From: CAXBBB01 sp963815505
Lineage (GTDB): Bacteria; Bacteroidota; Rhodothermia; Rhodothermales; BA12
Assembly (NCBI GenBank): GCA_963815505.1
Contig: CAWFGU010000024.1
Span: forward strand, 124,001-188,000
Direction of reading: 5' to 3'
DNA: 64,000 bases
Part shown: one piece after another, positions 17,880-29,271 of the stretch
Layout: the number at the start of each line of letters is the position of its first letter
Numbering within the stretch: position 1 is the first letter of the stretch
Position numbers and translations under genes: made by a program
Notes under the pieces: generated by a model
The model's input: only the letters and a program-made list of their open reading frames with translations
What the model was told of the DNA's origin: nothing
Database searches by the model: none

Positions 17880-20800
17880 TCAGAGCGTCCAGTAGACGCC
17901 GACGGCGGCGCTGAAGATCGTGTAGCGATTGTTGGCGCCATCGAACGGACGCGTGCTCTGGCCCAAACCGAAGTTGAGAATGAACGACAGCTTGTTGTTC
18001 AACCTGCGGATGATGTCGCCGTCGACGCGGTAAGCGATCGTTCCCCCACTCCGGCCGACAAATCCAAGCGACGTGCGGATGCGGGTGTAAGAGGCCGTGA
18101 CCTCGGACCCGCGCTCGAACTCGAGAAACGCGTCGTACGTGGAGAAGCCATCGGGCGAGAAGTAGAGGTCAGTCGTCGTCTGGTAGTCGAGCAGGTAGTA
18201 GGCGGCACCCAGGTAGAGCTTGGGAAAGATGAGATAGCTGCCCTCGGCGTTGACGTTGACGCCGAAGTTGGAGCCGGAGTCGATGAAGCCCGCGTTGTCG
18301 TCCACGAAGTTGAGCGCGAGAACGCCCTTGACGCGGAAGACCGAGTCCGGCATGAGTGCGCGCGATTCGTAGCGACCGTCGACCTGCGTCAGGCGCAGGT
18401 CGTAGAGGCCACCGGCGGGCGACCACAGCGTCGTCGAGCCCTCGGTGTTTTGGATGCCGACTGAGGCGCGGTAGCGGGCGGGCGACTGCCGCCAGTAGCG
18501 CGCTTCCACGAACGGGACGGTCCGGCCGCCGTCGTAGTCAAAGAAGCCGACGCGGCCTTCGACCCGGTTGGTGAACGCGAACTCGCCCGGCTCCACTTCG
18601 CTACGCGACAGATCGTAGATCAACCCGGTGTACACCTGGTTGAGTTGCTGCCGTTCGACGCGGCGCGCGTTGATGCGCAGCAGTTCGGTTCCATATAAAT
18701 ACTGCGACGTGAGGCCGACTGTGCTGATCAGGCCGCCGGGAATGGTGACCTGGGCCAGCATTCCACCGCCGTAGCGCTGGAAGTCGGCGCCGCCGCCTCG
18801 GGCGATGGTCGCGTCGACGTGGGGCGAAAAGACGGTTGCAAAGCCGCTACCCGAGCCGGGTTCGTCGACGATGATCGAGAAGCGGGCGCGCTCCTGGAGC
18901 AAGCGCTCGCGCTCTTCGATCAGTTCCGAGTTGGCTCCGTACTGACGCGCCAGGTCGTACTGCTGCGCGGCCAGCTCGAAGCGTTCGGCCTCGCGGTAGG
19001 CGTCGGCGAGCAGGATGCGGACCTCGAAGTCGCGTGGGTTTTCGGCCAGGACGCGCTGCGTCGACTCGATCGTGCCCGAGTAGTCGCCCAGGTAGTAGAG
19101 ATTCTTGGTGATCTCCTTGGCCACGTCGTACTCGTAGCGTTCGAGCAGCAAGGCGCGGTAGATCGACAGCGCGGTCACGAAATCTCCGGCCGCCGAGTAG
19201 ACTCCGGCATACTCCTTCAACTCGCCGCGCGTGCGCCGGCCCATCTCGGCGAAATAGACCTCGTACGCATCGACGGCGTCGCCATAGAAGCCGTTTCGTG
19301 CCAGCACGCGGGCATCGTTGAGCAAGGCGATCTCGGCAGCATCGTCCAGGCGGGCGCGCTCCCGCTCGATCAAGGCCTCGAGCACTTCGGCGCGCTGGCC
19401 GATGCTCAGTCCGTCTTGCTGCACGCCTCGTCCGGCATTGCGGGCGAGCCCGAGCGAGAGCGCGCGGCGCACCAGTTCGTCGGCCTCGTCTAGCCGCTCC
19501 TGACGCAGGCGGATCGCGCCCAGTTCGAGGATGAAGTGCGGCGTTGTCGGGGTCGCGCTGGAGCAGGTCGACGAGGAATTGCTCGACCGTGTCGTCGACG
19601 CGTCCGGCGGCGATGGCGGTGAGAACGAAGAGCTCCTTGTATTCGATGTTGTCCGGCTCGCGGTCGAGCAGGAAGATGGTTTCGTCGAGTGCGTCGTCGT
19701 AAAACCCGGCCACGTTGAGCGTTTGGGCGAAGTTGACGCGCGCTTGCAGGTCGTTCGGGTTGAGCGAGATCAGCCGCTCGTAGGCTGCAATCGACTGGGT
19801 CGGCTGCTCATCGGCGAGGTAGAGTTGGGCCAGTTCGGCCAGGTCATCGCGGTTGGTGCTCTGCATCGTGCCCATCGCCTCGAGTTCGGCGATGCGGTTG
19901 GCGCGGGCTTGCTCGCGGATGACTTCGATGCGCTCGAACAGGTCGCGCGTCCGGGCGTCACCGGCGACGCGCAGTTCGCCTTGGGTGAGCGTTTGGTAAG
20001 CTTCCTCGGCCCGTCCTTCGGCCAAAAATGCTTCGGCTAGCGCCAGACGAATCTGATCCTCGCCGGGGCTGAAGGCCAACCGGTATTGTAGCCGGTCGAT
20101 GGTGTAGATCGGCGACTCGCCCAGGGTCGCGACGTAGCCCTCGTCGACCATGACGAAGCGCTCGAGCCAGCGGCGCGTGCCGTCGTATTCCTCGCGCAAC
20201 TCGATCAGTTGATCGAACGCTTCGGCGTAGCGCTTGTAGTCGAGCAGCGCATCGACGAGTTGGAAGCGGCGCTCGTCGTTGTCCGGGTTGGCGTTGACCT
20301 GGCGGTAGAGCCGGTCGATGATGAACTCGGTGGGTGCGGCGGGGCGCTGCGTCGCGGTCTGACCGGATCGCCCGACCTGTCCCGGACGGCTCTCGAAGGG
20401 CAGATTGCGGGCTACGACAGCCTGGCGGCGCTTGAAATCGTCGTCGGTGGCATAGTTGTTCTCGAGGATGTCCAGGTTCTGCTGGGCTTCGAAGTAGCGT
20501 CCGTTCTCGATCAGCAGGTCGATTAGTTGGAAGCGTTTCTGGGTATCGGCGGGCGTCGCGCGGAGTTCTCGCGTGAGAATGTCGATGGGGTAGTTGCTCG
20601 TCTCGGGCGTGATCTGTCGCTCGGGGGCGGCTAGTTCGGTCAGGCCGCGCCGCGCCTCGGCATTGCTCGGATTGAGGCGAAGCGCCTGGTCGAACGCCTC
20701 GCGCGCCGTCTGGTACTTGCCCTGCCACAGCCGGAAGTAGCCCAGCCGCATATAGATATCGTCCGACGTAGGGTAGAATCCGAGGAAGCGCTGCGCTTCG

Positions 20801-21348
20801 GCCTCGCCGCGCTCGTTTCCGCCGCGGTAGTTGGCAATCGAGATCAGGTAGCGCTGAACGATCCCGGGGTTGCCCTGCGTGCGAGCGAGGTAGGCCTCGT
20901 ACTGGTCGGCCGCCTGGCGAAAGTCCCTTCGGCGAAACAGCGACTCGGCGTAGCGCAGTCGCAGCGTCACGTCGTCGGGACGGGCGCGCACTTCGGATCC
21001 CAATCCCCGCTCCTGCTGCTCGCGGTCCTGCGCGCCGCGCACCAGTGATTGCGCGCGGCGTCTACCTTCGATGGCCGCCGCGTTGGTTGGGTCGATAGAG
21101 AGCACGCGCTCGTAGTCCGGCACGGCCGAAGCGTACCGCTCCGACGCTTCGTACGCCCGCGCTCGGATAATCAGAGCATCGACGTTGTTGCGGTCCTGCC
21201 GCAGCACGCGCGTCGCGATCTGAACGGCGTCCATGTAGCTGGAGCGCTCAAATGCTTCGCGCGCCTGAGCGACGGTCGCGGCCTGCTGAGCCGACGCGGG
21301 AAGCGCGGCCGTCAGAAGGACGAGCAGGAGGGTGAGGTAACGGAGCAT
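17880..21348 (-). CDS. TPR outer-membrane protein with BcsC/PgaA-like barrel (frameshifted)
   Basis: A protein of about 1155 residues from ATG 21348, with signal peptide MLRYLTLLLVLLTAALPASA. More than 750 residues of tetratricopeptide repeats follow, then a C-terminal barrel of about 330 residues with FFDYDGGRTVPFVEARYW, LYFSPDGFSTYDAFLEFERG and last strand IFSAAVGVYWTL. This layout is that of exopolysaccharide exporters such as BcsC and PgaA, in which the TPR part spans the periplasm and the barrel forms the export pore. One extra G near 19540 breaks the frame between DPDNA and HFILELGAIRL. It lies 47 bases downstream of a RecA-like gene on the same strand. No synthase gene is in view, so the exporter role is inferred. 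Confidence 0.8.
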
Positions 21349-21395
21349 GGTTGGGCAGGGGGGGAAGCCCGAGAGGAGCGGCGGTGGCGTCTGCG

Positions 21396-23153
21396 TCAGG
21401 AGAGCACGTAGGCGAGGCACTCGTCGGCGGTGCCGAAGGGCTGGCCGTTGGGGAGGGTGACGGCCGAGACGGCGTGAAGCAGATGATCGGCTTTCTGCGG
21501 TACGTCAGCGGCTAAGCGCTGCTTGAGGCGTCCGAAGAAGGCCTGCTTCTGATCGTCGCGCGTATCGTCGAGGTAGACGACGAGTCGTTCGTTCTCGGCG
21601 TCGATGTAGAGGTCGTCGGCGGGGCGTAGCGTGCTGGCAACCAGGTCCGAAACCGTGTCGAAGTCGAACGGTCCGCTGTGCTGGCTGGCCTGCGGGTCCA
21701 TCCGCATCGCCACCAGAAGGAACGGCGTGCTGCTGCTCTCGCGGTGCTCGAAGCGCTGCTGCAAGCGCTCCACGAATCGCTGGCGGTCGTAGTGCGCTTC
21801 GGTCCGATTGGGCTGCGGGTCGTGGGCGACCGGGGCGGGTTGGACTGGCTGCTGCGGCGCGTAAGCGGGTTCGGGAGTCGGCTGCGGACGCGGAGTCCCG
21901 TAGCTCTGCTGCGCCGGAGGAGCCGGGTTGTAGGGCGGCTCGGGTGCTTCGTGCAACTCGCGGCTCGGCGGGGCGCCGTGGTGAGGCAGGTTGCGCGGCG
22001 GCTCGGGTGAGGCAGGTAGAGGCTGCGAACTAGGAGCCTGCTGTGCCGGAGCACTCGGACGCAGCTGCTGGCGCGTCGGCGTCGGCGTCGGGGGCTGAGG
22101 AGCGTGAGCGACACTAGGCGGGGGAGCGGGCGCAGCAACCGGCTGGGGGGGAGGTGCGGGCGCTTCGTCGCGTCCATTCAAAACGGTTTGCACCTGGGGC
22201 ATCTCGCTCGCCATCGTCGGCGCCGATGGGGCGACCGGGCGCGGAGCGGCGTTGCCCAGGCGCATTCCGCCAGACGAAGCTGACGGTGGGTCACCGGTTT
22301 CGGCTTCGGTGGGCTGAGGTTCTTGAGGCTGAGGCGAACCCAGACGGATCGGACGGTAGACCTGCTCTTGCGGCTCGGGTGCCCTAAGCTGAGAGCCGGG
22401 TAGCAGATTGGGTCCCGAAGCGAGCTTTTGCTCCTCTTCGATGAACGGCGTCAGGTCCCAGATCTCTTCGCTCTTGCGGCGGAGGTGACCGATGTTCGGC
22501 ATCAGAACCAGGCGCCGCTTGTTGTGGAGATCCTCGCGCTCGCCAGGCGTCATGACGTGAATCGACCCTGTCATCTGTGTATTCATGAAGTCGATCATCT
22601 GATGGGACTCCTTGTTGGCCGGCTCACTCATCACGAGCACCATCGTCATATCGAGCACGTCGGTGTGTTCGAGCATCTCGACAAACGCCCCTCGGAAGCG
22701 GTCGAACGAGCGAAACATGACGAACGGCATGAAATCGTTCAAGACGAGCCGTTGCGGCTTTTCGCGGCGGATGATCGCGACGAGGTCGCGCATCGACTTG
22801 AGGATGCCGCTGTCGTCGCTCGACTGCTGGTTGAGAACGGGCGGAATGCGCAGCAGCTTGACCAAACCTTGGGCGTAAGCTTCGCGCAGGTTGAAGCCGA
22901 TCGAAGCTGCCTGAATCATCAGATCCTTGGGCCGTGACGGCGACAGAAACAGAACGCTCTCGCCCATCTGGACCCCCACCTGAGTGAAGCGCATCGTGAG
23001 CAGATCGCGTCCGCTGGCGGCGCGTCCATAGGCGAGGTAAGAACCTCCGCGATAGAAACCGCCCCAGTTGCGGTCGATGGCGTCGATGCCGGTGAGGATC
23101 TTGGGCGTATAGGTCGCGGCGAGCGGCGCGCTGGGAGCGAGGGTGGATTCCAT
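21396..23153 (-). CDS. RecA/KaiC-like ATPase-domain protein with degenerate GGDEF-like C-terminus
   Basis: A 585-residue cytoplasmic protein from ATG 23153 (a 17-residue upstream extension to 23204 is possible). Residues 1-255 resemble a KaiC/RecA core, but the P-loop reads YGRAASGRDLL and lacks the Walker Lys-Ser/Thr pair. Residues 255-450 are a long Pro/Gln/Ala-rich linker. The last ~130 residues (RFVERLQQRFEHRE, PFLLVAMRMD, DLYIDAENERLVVYLDDT, GRLKQRLAAD) look like a GGDEF-type cyclase fold without the active GGDEF motif. It lies directly upstream of the TPR-barrel exporter gene. Family membership is recalled, and function is inferred from context (regulation of polysaccharide export). Confidence 0.68.
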   Translation of the reverse strand: MESTLAPSAPLAATYTPKILTGIDAIDRNWGGFYRGGSYLAYGRAASGRDLLTMRFTQVGVQMGESVLFLSPSRPKDLMIQAASIGFNLREAYAQGLVKLLRIPPVLNQQSSDDSGILKSMRDLVAIIRREKPQRLVLNDFMPFVMFRSFDRFRGAFVEMLEHTDVLDMTMVLVMSEPANKESHQMIDFMNTQMTGSIHVMTPGEREDLHNKRRLVLMPNIGHLRRKSEEIWDLTPFIEEEQKLASGPNLLPGSQLRAPEPQEQVYRPIRLGSPQPQEPQPTEAETGDPPSASSGGMRLGNAAPRPVAPSAPTMASEMPQVQTVLNGRDEAPAPPPQPVAAPAPPPSVAHAPQPPTPTPTRQQLRPSAPAQQAPSSQPLPASPEPPRNLPHHGAPPSRELHEAPEPPYNPAPPAQQSYGTPRPQPTPEPAYAPQQPVQPAPVAHDPQPNRTEAHYDRQRFVERLQQRFEHRESSSTPFLLVAMRMDPQASQHSGPFDFDTVSDLVASTLRPADDLYIDAENERLVVYLDDTRDDQKQAFFGRLKQRLAADVPQKADHLLHAVSAVTLPNGQPFGTADECLAYVLS

Positions 23154-23357
23154 AAAGCTGATCGAGGGGATTACTGAAAGGCTACTCAAACGCTGTGCCG
23201 ACATTGGAGAAGAGCGTCGGAAACGGTGCAGCGAGGCGATAAAGTAGGGTGAGGCGCGCCGCAGGACCGTTCTAATGAGCCGATGTGAGACCCTGTTGAG
23301 ACCCAGAGCCTCATCCTGAGAAGCCGTACCTTAGACCCAACCAATCGCCTCGTCTCC

Positions 23358-24323
23358 ATGATCGTCGTGCTCCACCCCGACGCCTCGGCTCCGCAGACCG
23401 AGGCCGTCATCGGCCACCTCAGCCGGTTGGGGTTCGACGTGCACCGATCCAGCGGAGAGGCGCAGACCGTGCTGGGCGCGCTAGGCGTCCAGCCGGGGTT
23501 CGATGTGCGGCACGTGCTGAGGCTTCCGGGCGTAGCTCAGGTCCACCGCGTAACGCAAGCTTACCGCTTCGCCGGACGCGCGTGGAAGTCCAGCCCTACG
23601 GTCGTGCCCGTCGGAAAGGCGCGCATCGGTGACGGCTCGCTCGTCTTGGGGGCTCGGCTCGACACGGCGCCGGACCTGCTCGCCGCCGCACACGCCGCAG
23701 CTCGTGCAGGCGCTGCGTTCGGCTTCGGCGGACCTCGCGCGGCCCGCCCCACCCAGTCGCCCGAACCCATCGCCGATCACGTGGACCGAGTCGGAGCGGC
23801 GACCGAGGCGGCGGGCTTGGCCCTCGCCGTAGCCGTCGGGACGCCGTCGGAAGCGGACGCCGCGTCGCACCACGCCGACCTGCTCGTCGCCAACGCGCAC
23901 CGCATGACGGATACCGATTTGCTCCAGCACCTGGGCGCGCTGCGTACACCAGTCCTGCTCTATCGCGGCGCCAACGCGACCATCGAAGAGTGGCTCGTCG
24001 CAGCCGATTACGTGCTGGCGGGCGGCAACGAACAGGTCGTGCTCTGCGAGGGCGGACTGCGACTGTTCGGATCGCCGACGCGCACGCTCGACGTGTCCAG
24101 CATTGCCGAGATTCGATCGCTCAGCCATCTGCCCATCATCTCTGACGCGACGTATGGGACGGGCAAGCCCCAAAAGACCGCGTCGCTCACTCGGGCCGCC
24201 GTCGCCGCGGGAGCAGGCGGCGTCATGCTCGATCCGTTCGCCGACGATCTAGCACCGCTGGCCGATCAACTGCGCGCCATCTCGGGCATCGTTGCAGGCG
24301 GTCACGTCACTTCCGAAGGGTGA
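23358..24323 (+). CDS. DAHP synthase-like protein lacking catalytic residues
   Basis: A 321-residue protein with the layout of type I (AroF-like) 3-deoxy-7-phosphoheptulonate synthase: a ferredoxin-like regulatory domain (MIVVLHPDASAPQTEAVI, residues 1-75), then a barrel with TVVPVGKARIGDGSLV, NATIEEWLVAADYVLAGGNE, VVLCEGGLRLFG, SHLPIISDATYGTGK and AAVAAGAGGVMLDPF. The residues needed for metal, PEP and sugar binding are replaced: GPC becomes GAR (98-100), LLKRG becomes LLYRG (Tyr202), CERG becomes CEGG (Gly232), DPSH becomes DATY (Tyr266). It therefore probably does not make DAHP and may be regulatory. It overlaps the convergent deacetylase gene by 17 bases. Confidence 0.8.
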   Translation: MIVVLHPDASAPQTEAVIGHLSRLGFDVHRSSGEAQTVLGALGVQPGFDVRHVLRLPGVAQVHRVTQAYRFAGRAWKSSPTVVPVGKARIGDGSLVLGARLDTAPDLLAAAHAAARAGAAFGFGGPRAARPTQSPEPIADHVDRVGAATEAAGLALAVAVGTPSEADAASHHADLLVANAHRMTDTDLLQHLGALRTPVLLYRGANATIEEWLVAADYVLAGGNEQVVLCEGGLRLFGSPTRTLDVSSIAEIRSLSHLPIISDATYGTGKPQKTASLTRAAVAAGAGGVMLDPFADDLAPLADQLRAISGIVAGGHVTSEG

Positions 24324-25632
24324 CGCCGCGTACCGTCTCGCCAATGCGGACGAAGTAGAGGCCCGACGCAAGCGCGCTCAGGTCTATCTGGTCGCCCGAG
24401 GCAATCGAGAACGAGAACGCGCGTCGGCCCATCGCGTCGTATACCTCGGCGACCGAGCCGGAAGGAATCGTGCCGTCGATGCGGACCTGTCCGGTCGTGA
24501 TCGACGGTGTCAGGCGCAGGTCGGCCATGCGTGTCGGATCTTCGGCCGAGGTGAGCGTGCCCGCGATCCAGTCGGACATCTGCGAAGCCGGGACGGGGTC
24601 GCGCATCCATCGAATCAGCGTTTCCATCGTGACGAACCACGTGTCGCGTTGCGCCGCCATGTAGCGGAGCGCGCGGTTGTACGGATCGCGGTACTCGGCA
24701 GTCTGAAACGTCGGCGCGTGGAGGTAAACGCCGTGCGGCGAGCGGTTGCCGCGGTAGCGCGAAGTGAAGTTGTCCGTCAAAACCCGGTACAGGGCGTCGC
24801 CATTCAGCTTCTGGCTGAACGAAAACGTTGGGTTGCCCACGTCGAACGTGCCGAAGTAATCGCCTCGGTCCTCGCCGTTGCTCCGCACGTCTACGTGGTA
24901 ATAGACCGGGATCGACCAGAGGCCGGGCTTGGGATCGTCGGTGCATCTGTTGAATGTCGCCCATGTGCCGCAGTTTTGAGCGGGGCCGTAGTCGAGCGTG
25001 TAGGGCCAGACGAACCGGTCGACGCCATTGGAGACCGGACTGAAAAACGGCGAATCGTAGATCGACGAGTCGTAGAGGATACCCAGCGTCTGGAGCACGT
25101 CGAACAGGGCCGCGTTGGTGGCGACGAACGGCGCGCGGAAGCCTCGCTGCTGGCGCGGCACGTTCAGCCGGTCCAGATAGCGCATCACTCCGTTGATCTC
25201 GCGCCGCCACGTGTCGAAGCTGGTCGTGTCCGAGGTCGAGTGCGTGACGGTGTGAACAGCGATCTCGTCTCCGGCTGCAAGCCGGTCGAGGACGACGGCC
25301 GCCTCGGTCGTGTCGTCGCGTGCGCACCCCTCGAGGCTGAGAAAGTACGTGACGTTGATCGGAGCCCCATTGGGGTTACGGACGCCGGCGAGCATGGGCC
25401 GGATGTCGGCTTCGTTCTGCGTCTGCATGCAATCATCGAACGTGACGAGCACGAACTGCGGCACTTGGGCAGGTGCGAGTCCGCCGGGGGCTTGGGTAGA
25501 CGCGCAGAGGCAATCGGGTAGCGTGCAGGCGGCGGGGTCGCACGAGTACGTTGGCTGAGCCTGGGACCTGGGGACAGTAAGCGCGAAAGCCGCCATCGTC
25601 AGCAGGCAAAGGAGGGTAGGCGTTCGTGACAT
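24307..25632 (-). CDS. Secreted polysaccharide (chitin) deacetylase with T9SS sorting domain
   Basis: A 441-residue protein from ATG 25632 with signal peptide MSRTPTLLCLLTMAAFALTVPRSQAQ. A Cys-rich segment CDPAACTLPDCLCA (31-44) precedes a NodB-type deacetylase domain: VTFDD (D66, D67) and HTVTH (H127, H131) supply the metal-binding Asp and two His. This Cys-rich leader plus TFDD resembles chitin-deacetylase-like proteins of insects, fungi and some Bacteroidota. The last ~80 residues (VYDAMGRRAFSFSI, LSALASGLYFVRIGE, GVTLRK) are a T9SS type A sorting domain, so it is probably released or anchored at the surface. The extra 41 codons upstream to 25755 lack signal-peptide features. Confidence 0.9.
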   Translation of the reverse strand: MSRTPTLLCLLTMAAFALTVPRSQAQPTYSCDPAACTLPDCLCASTQAPGGLAPAQVPQFVLVTFDDCMQTQNEADIRPMLAGVRNPNGAPINVTYFLSLEGCARDDTTEAAVVLDRLAAGDEIAVHTVTHSTSDTTSFDTWRREINGVMRYLDRLNVPRQQRGFRAPFVATNAALFDVLQTLGILYDSSIYDSPFFSPVSNGVDRFVWPYTLDYGPAQNCGTWATFNRCTDDPKPGLWSIPVYYHVDVRSNGEDRGDYFGTFDVGNPTFSFSQKLNGDALYRVLTDNFTSRYRGNRSPHGVYLHAPTFQTAEYRDPYNRALRYMAAQRDTWFVTMETLIRWMRDPVPASQMSDWIAGTLTSAEDPTRMADLRLTPSITTGQVRIDGTIPSGSVAEVYDAMGRRAFSFSIASGDQIDLSALASGLYFVRIGETVRGVTLRK

Positions 25633-25751
25633 GTGCGCGAGGGGAAGGTGGTGGGAAGCGCGCAAAAGCCGTACCGCGTACGTGTGGGGCCGGGAGCAGT
25701 GGTGGGCACGCGGAGGCAGAAAAGGTGATACATACGGGGAATCGATCGCGC

Positions 25752-26282
25752 TCACCGAAACGTGTTCGTCCGCTCTCCCTCCGTCAGGATCTCCCCTTTA
25801 ACACGCCGCAGTGGCCACGATTGGGCATATACCTGACGCCCAGCCGACGAATAGGCGTACAGGCGCAGGTCTCGGAAGCCGTCGGACACGATGGGACGAC
25901 GATCGCTCCACTCGGTCGGCAGAGGGATTAGGCCCTGGAGCATCGTCGTGTCGCCTGCAGCTATCTCGCGATAGATGCCCAATTCGGGACGACCGACGGC
26001 AAACGTACGAGACGGCGGCATCGACGTCTGGGCTTTGGGCGGATACACCTGGCGAGCGGGTGGCTTGGCGACATCGTCCGATGCGTACACGAAGAAGTAG
26101 AGGCTGGTCGTCGAGTCGGTGTCGTTACGAATCGGGATTCGGAAGTGGAGCGTCCGCCCTCGGTCGTGCGTGAGGTAGTAGGTCGTCGGCTCCTCGGTTT
26201 CCAGGTCCAGCATTGGGGGCGGCTCGGGCGGAGCGCAGGCGGCGCATCCGAGCAGCAGAACAAGGAACAAGGTCAGGCGCAT
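25752..26282 (-). CDS. Small lipoprotein of unknown family
   Basis: A 176-residue protein from ATG 26282. The N-terminus MRLTLFLVLLLGCAACAPPEP is a lipoprotein signal; the lipid-carrying Cys is either C13 (LLLGC) or C16. The rest is beta-rich (YYLTHDRGRTLHFRIPIRND, SLYFFVYASD, LRLYAYSSAGRQVYAQSW) without a recognised domain. It lies 119 bases upstream of the deacetylase gene on the same strand, so the two could share a transcript. Confidence 0.75.
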   Translation of the reverse strand: MRLTLFLVLLLGCAACAPPEPPPMLDLETEEPTTYYLTHDRGRTLHFRIPIRNDTDSTTSLYFFVYASDDVAKPPARQVYPPKAQTSMPPSRTFAVGRPELGIYREIAAGDTTMLQGLIPLPTEWSDRRPIVSDGFRDLRLYAYSSAGRQVYAQSWPLRRVKGEILTEGERTNTFR

Positions 26283-26480
26283 AGTGGGGCAGGAATGCGG
26301 CGTCAACGACGGGACGGTTCCATAGTGCCCCAGAGGGCAATGGTGGAGACGCCGTATCTGTCGCAGACGGTAACCTTTTGTGCATAGCGTGCCGAGACTA
26401 GGTGCGGACCGACCCGGCGTGCATATCCTTTGACTCTCCCACTATGTCTGTTTCCATCTCCAGTTTTTCTCTTTACGTCT

Positions 26481-28320
<1,840 letters not shown>

Positions 28321-28324
28321 GGCC

Positions 28325-28687
28325 GTGGAGACGAGCGAGCCGCTGCTGACGTGGCGCGAGCCGGTCTTGGAAATGCACGAGACGGACGGCACCTACTCGT
28401 TCGGCCCGGTGCTCTCCGACGAAACGTCGCGCCGAAAGGCCGATTTGCGCTCCGTTCACCGAGAGGCTGGCTTTGTCGCGCTCGTACTGGCCGTCATGAT
28501 CGCAGCCGATATGATGCTCGGTTGGTCAGGTCTGACAAGCGGATTCATCGTGACTGTCTATGCCGTCGCATACATGGGCTACTGGGGCGTCATCTTCGGG
28601 TGGGCCGCTATGCACACTCTGCGTCGCAAGGAGGCAATGGAAACCGGAGATGTGATCGTTTACGACAAGAGTATGACACGCGTATAG
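28325..28687 (+). CDS. Small membrane protein, two transmembrane helices
   Basis: A 120-residue protein from GTG 28325, only 4 bases after the glmS stop, so probably cotranscribed. The N-terminal ~45 residues are polar; two hydrophobic segments follow (AGFVALVLAVMIAADMML and SGFIVTVYAVAYMGYWGVIF), then a polar tail (HTLRRKEAMETGDV). I do not recognise the family. An in-frame ATG at 28373 could be the true start. Confidence 0.65.
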   Translation: METSEPLLTWREPVLEMHETDGTYSFGPVLSDETSRRKADLRSVHREAGFVALVLAVMIAADMMLGWSGLTSGFIVTVYAVAYMGYWGVIFGWAAMHTLRRKEAMETGDVIVYDKSMTRV

Positions 28688-28724
28688 CGAAAGCGGCCAA
28701 GTAGACACGTGGCTCTGGACTGAC

Positions 28725-28922
28725 GTGGCACGCGTGCGGATAACGGGCAAGGATCGGCCGCAGTCGGACTTCTTCGGTGTAGATAAGTGGCCCCCGTCGG
28801 TCCTGCACGTCAAAACCCGCGAGCGGCAGCGATGGGACGAGATAGCCTTGGGACCAGAGGTCGATTCCAAGACGCTTGCGGATGTACTGCAAAAGCGCGG
28901 CGTGCGCGTCACGACCGGATAA
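28725..28922 (+). CDS. Small hypothetical protein
   Basis: A 65-residue polar frame from GTG 28725 ending TAA/TGC boundary at 28922. It has a reasonable composition (KTRERQRWDEIALGPEVDS, LADVLQKRGVRVTT) and follows the small membrane protein on the same strand, but there is no recognised domain, so it could be spurious. Confidence 0.4.
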   Translation: MARVRITGKDRPQSDFFGVDKWPPSVLHVKTRERQRWDEIALGPEVDSKTLADVLQKRGVRVTTG

Positions 28923-29271
28923 TGCATGTCCTGATCAGTTGTGGTGTGCGAGTGACGGATCGGTGAGCAAACCCCTTCCATTGGGTTAACAATTTCTTAG
29001 GTAGGTATGCTGGCTCCGGCGCATGTATCTACCGATATCGAACCGCCCCCACCACTCTATATATCAGGGCATCGGACTATCACATACTCTCGCTTTCCAT
29101 GCGCCTCGTACTGCTTCTCCTCTTCGTAATGTGCCTCCTGTTCATGGCGCTACCTCCCGCGCTCTGACGGCTCGACGGTTGACGGCTTCCTTTCGTTTGT
29201 GGTCGCTGCGTCGGTTGCGACAGAAAAACGTGCTGAGCCTCATTGCACGCCGCTGAGCCTGATCTGGACTT
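28923..29271. other. Gene-free stretch between small ORF and priA
   Basis: About 350 bases. The only point of note is a 22-codon frame at 29099-29167 that looks like a bare signal peptide (MRLVLLLLFVMCLLF), stopping at TGA. I see no terminator or promoter I can support. Confidence 0.4.

Noticed and set aside
26390..26430. Possible glmS promoter with TATCCTTTG
   Set aside because: The box has one base too many and no -33 element lies at 17 bases.
29099..29167. 22-codon frame resembling a lone signal peptide
   Set aside because: It stops before any mature domain; a frameshifted 50-residue product with an Arg-rich tail is conceivable but unsupported.
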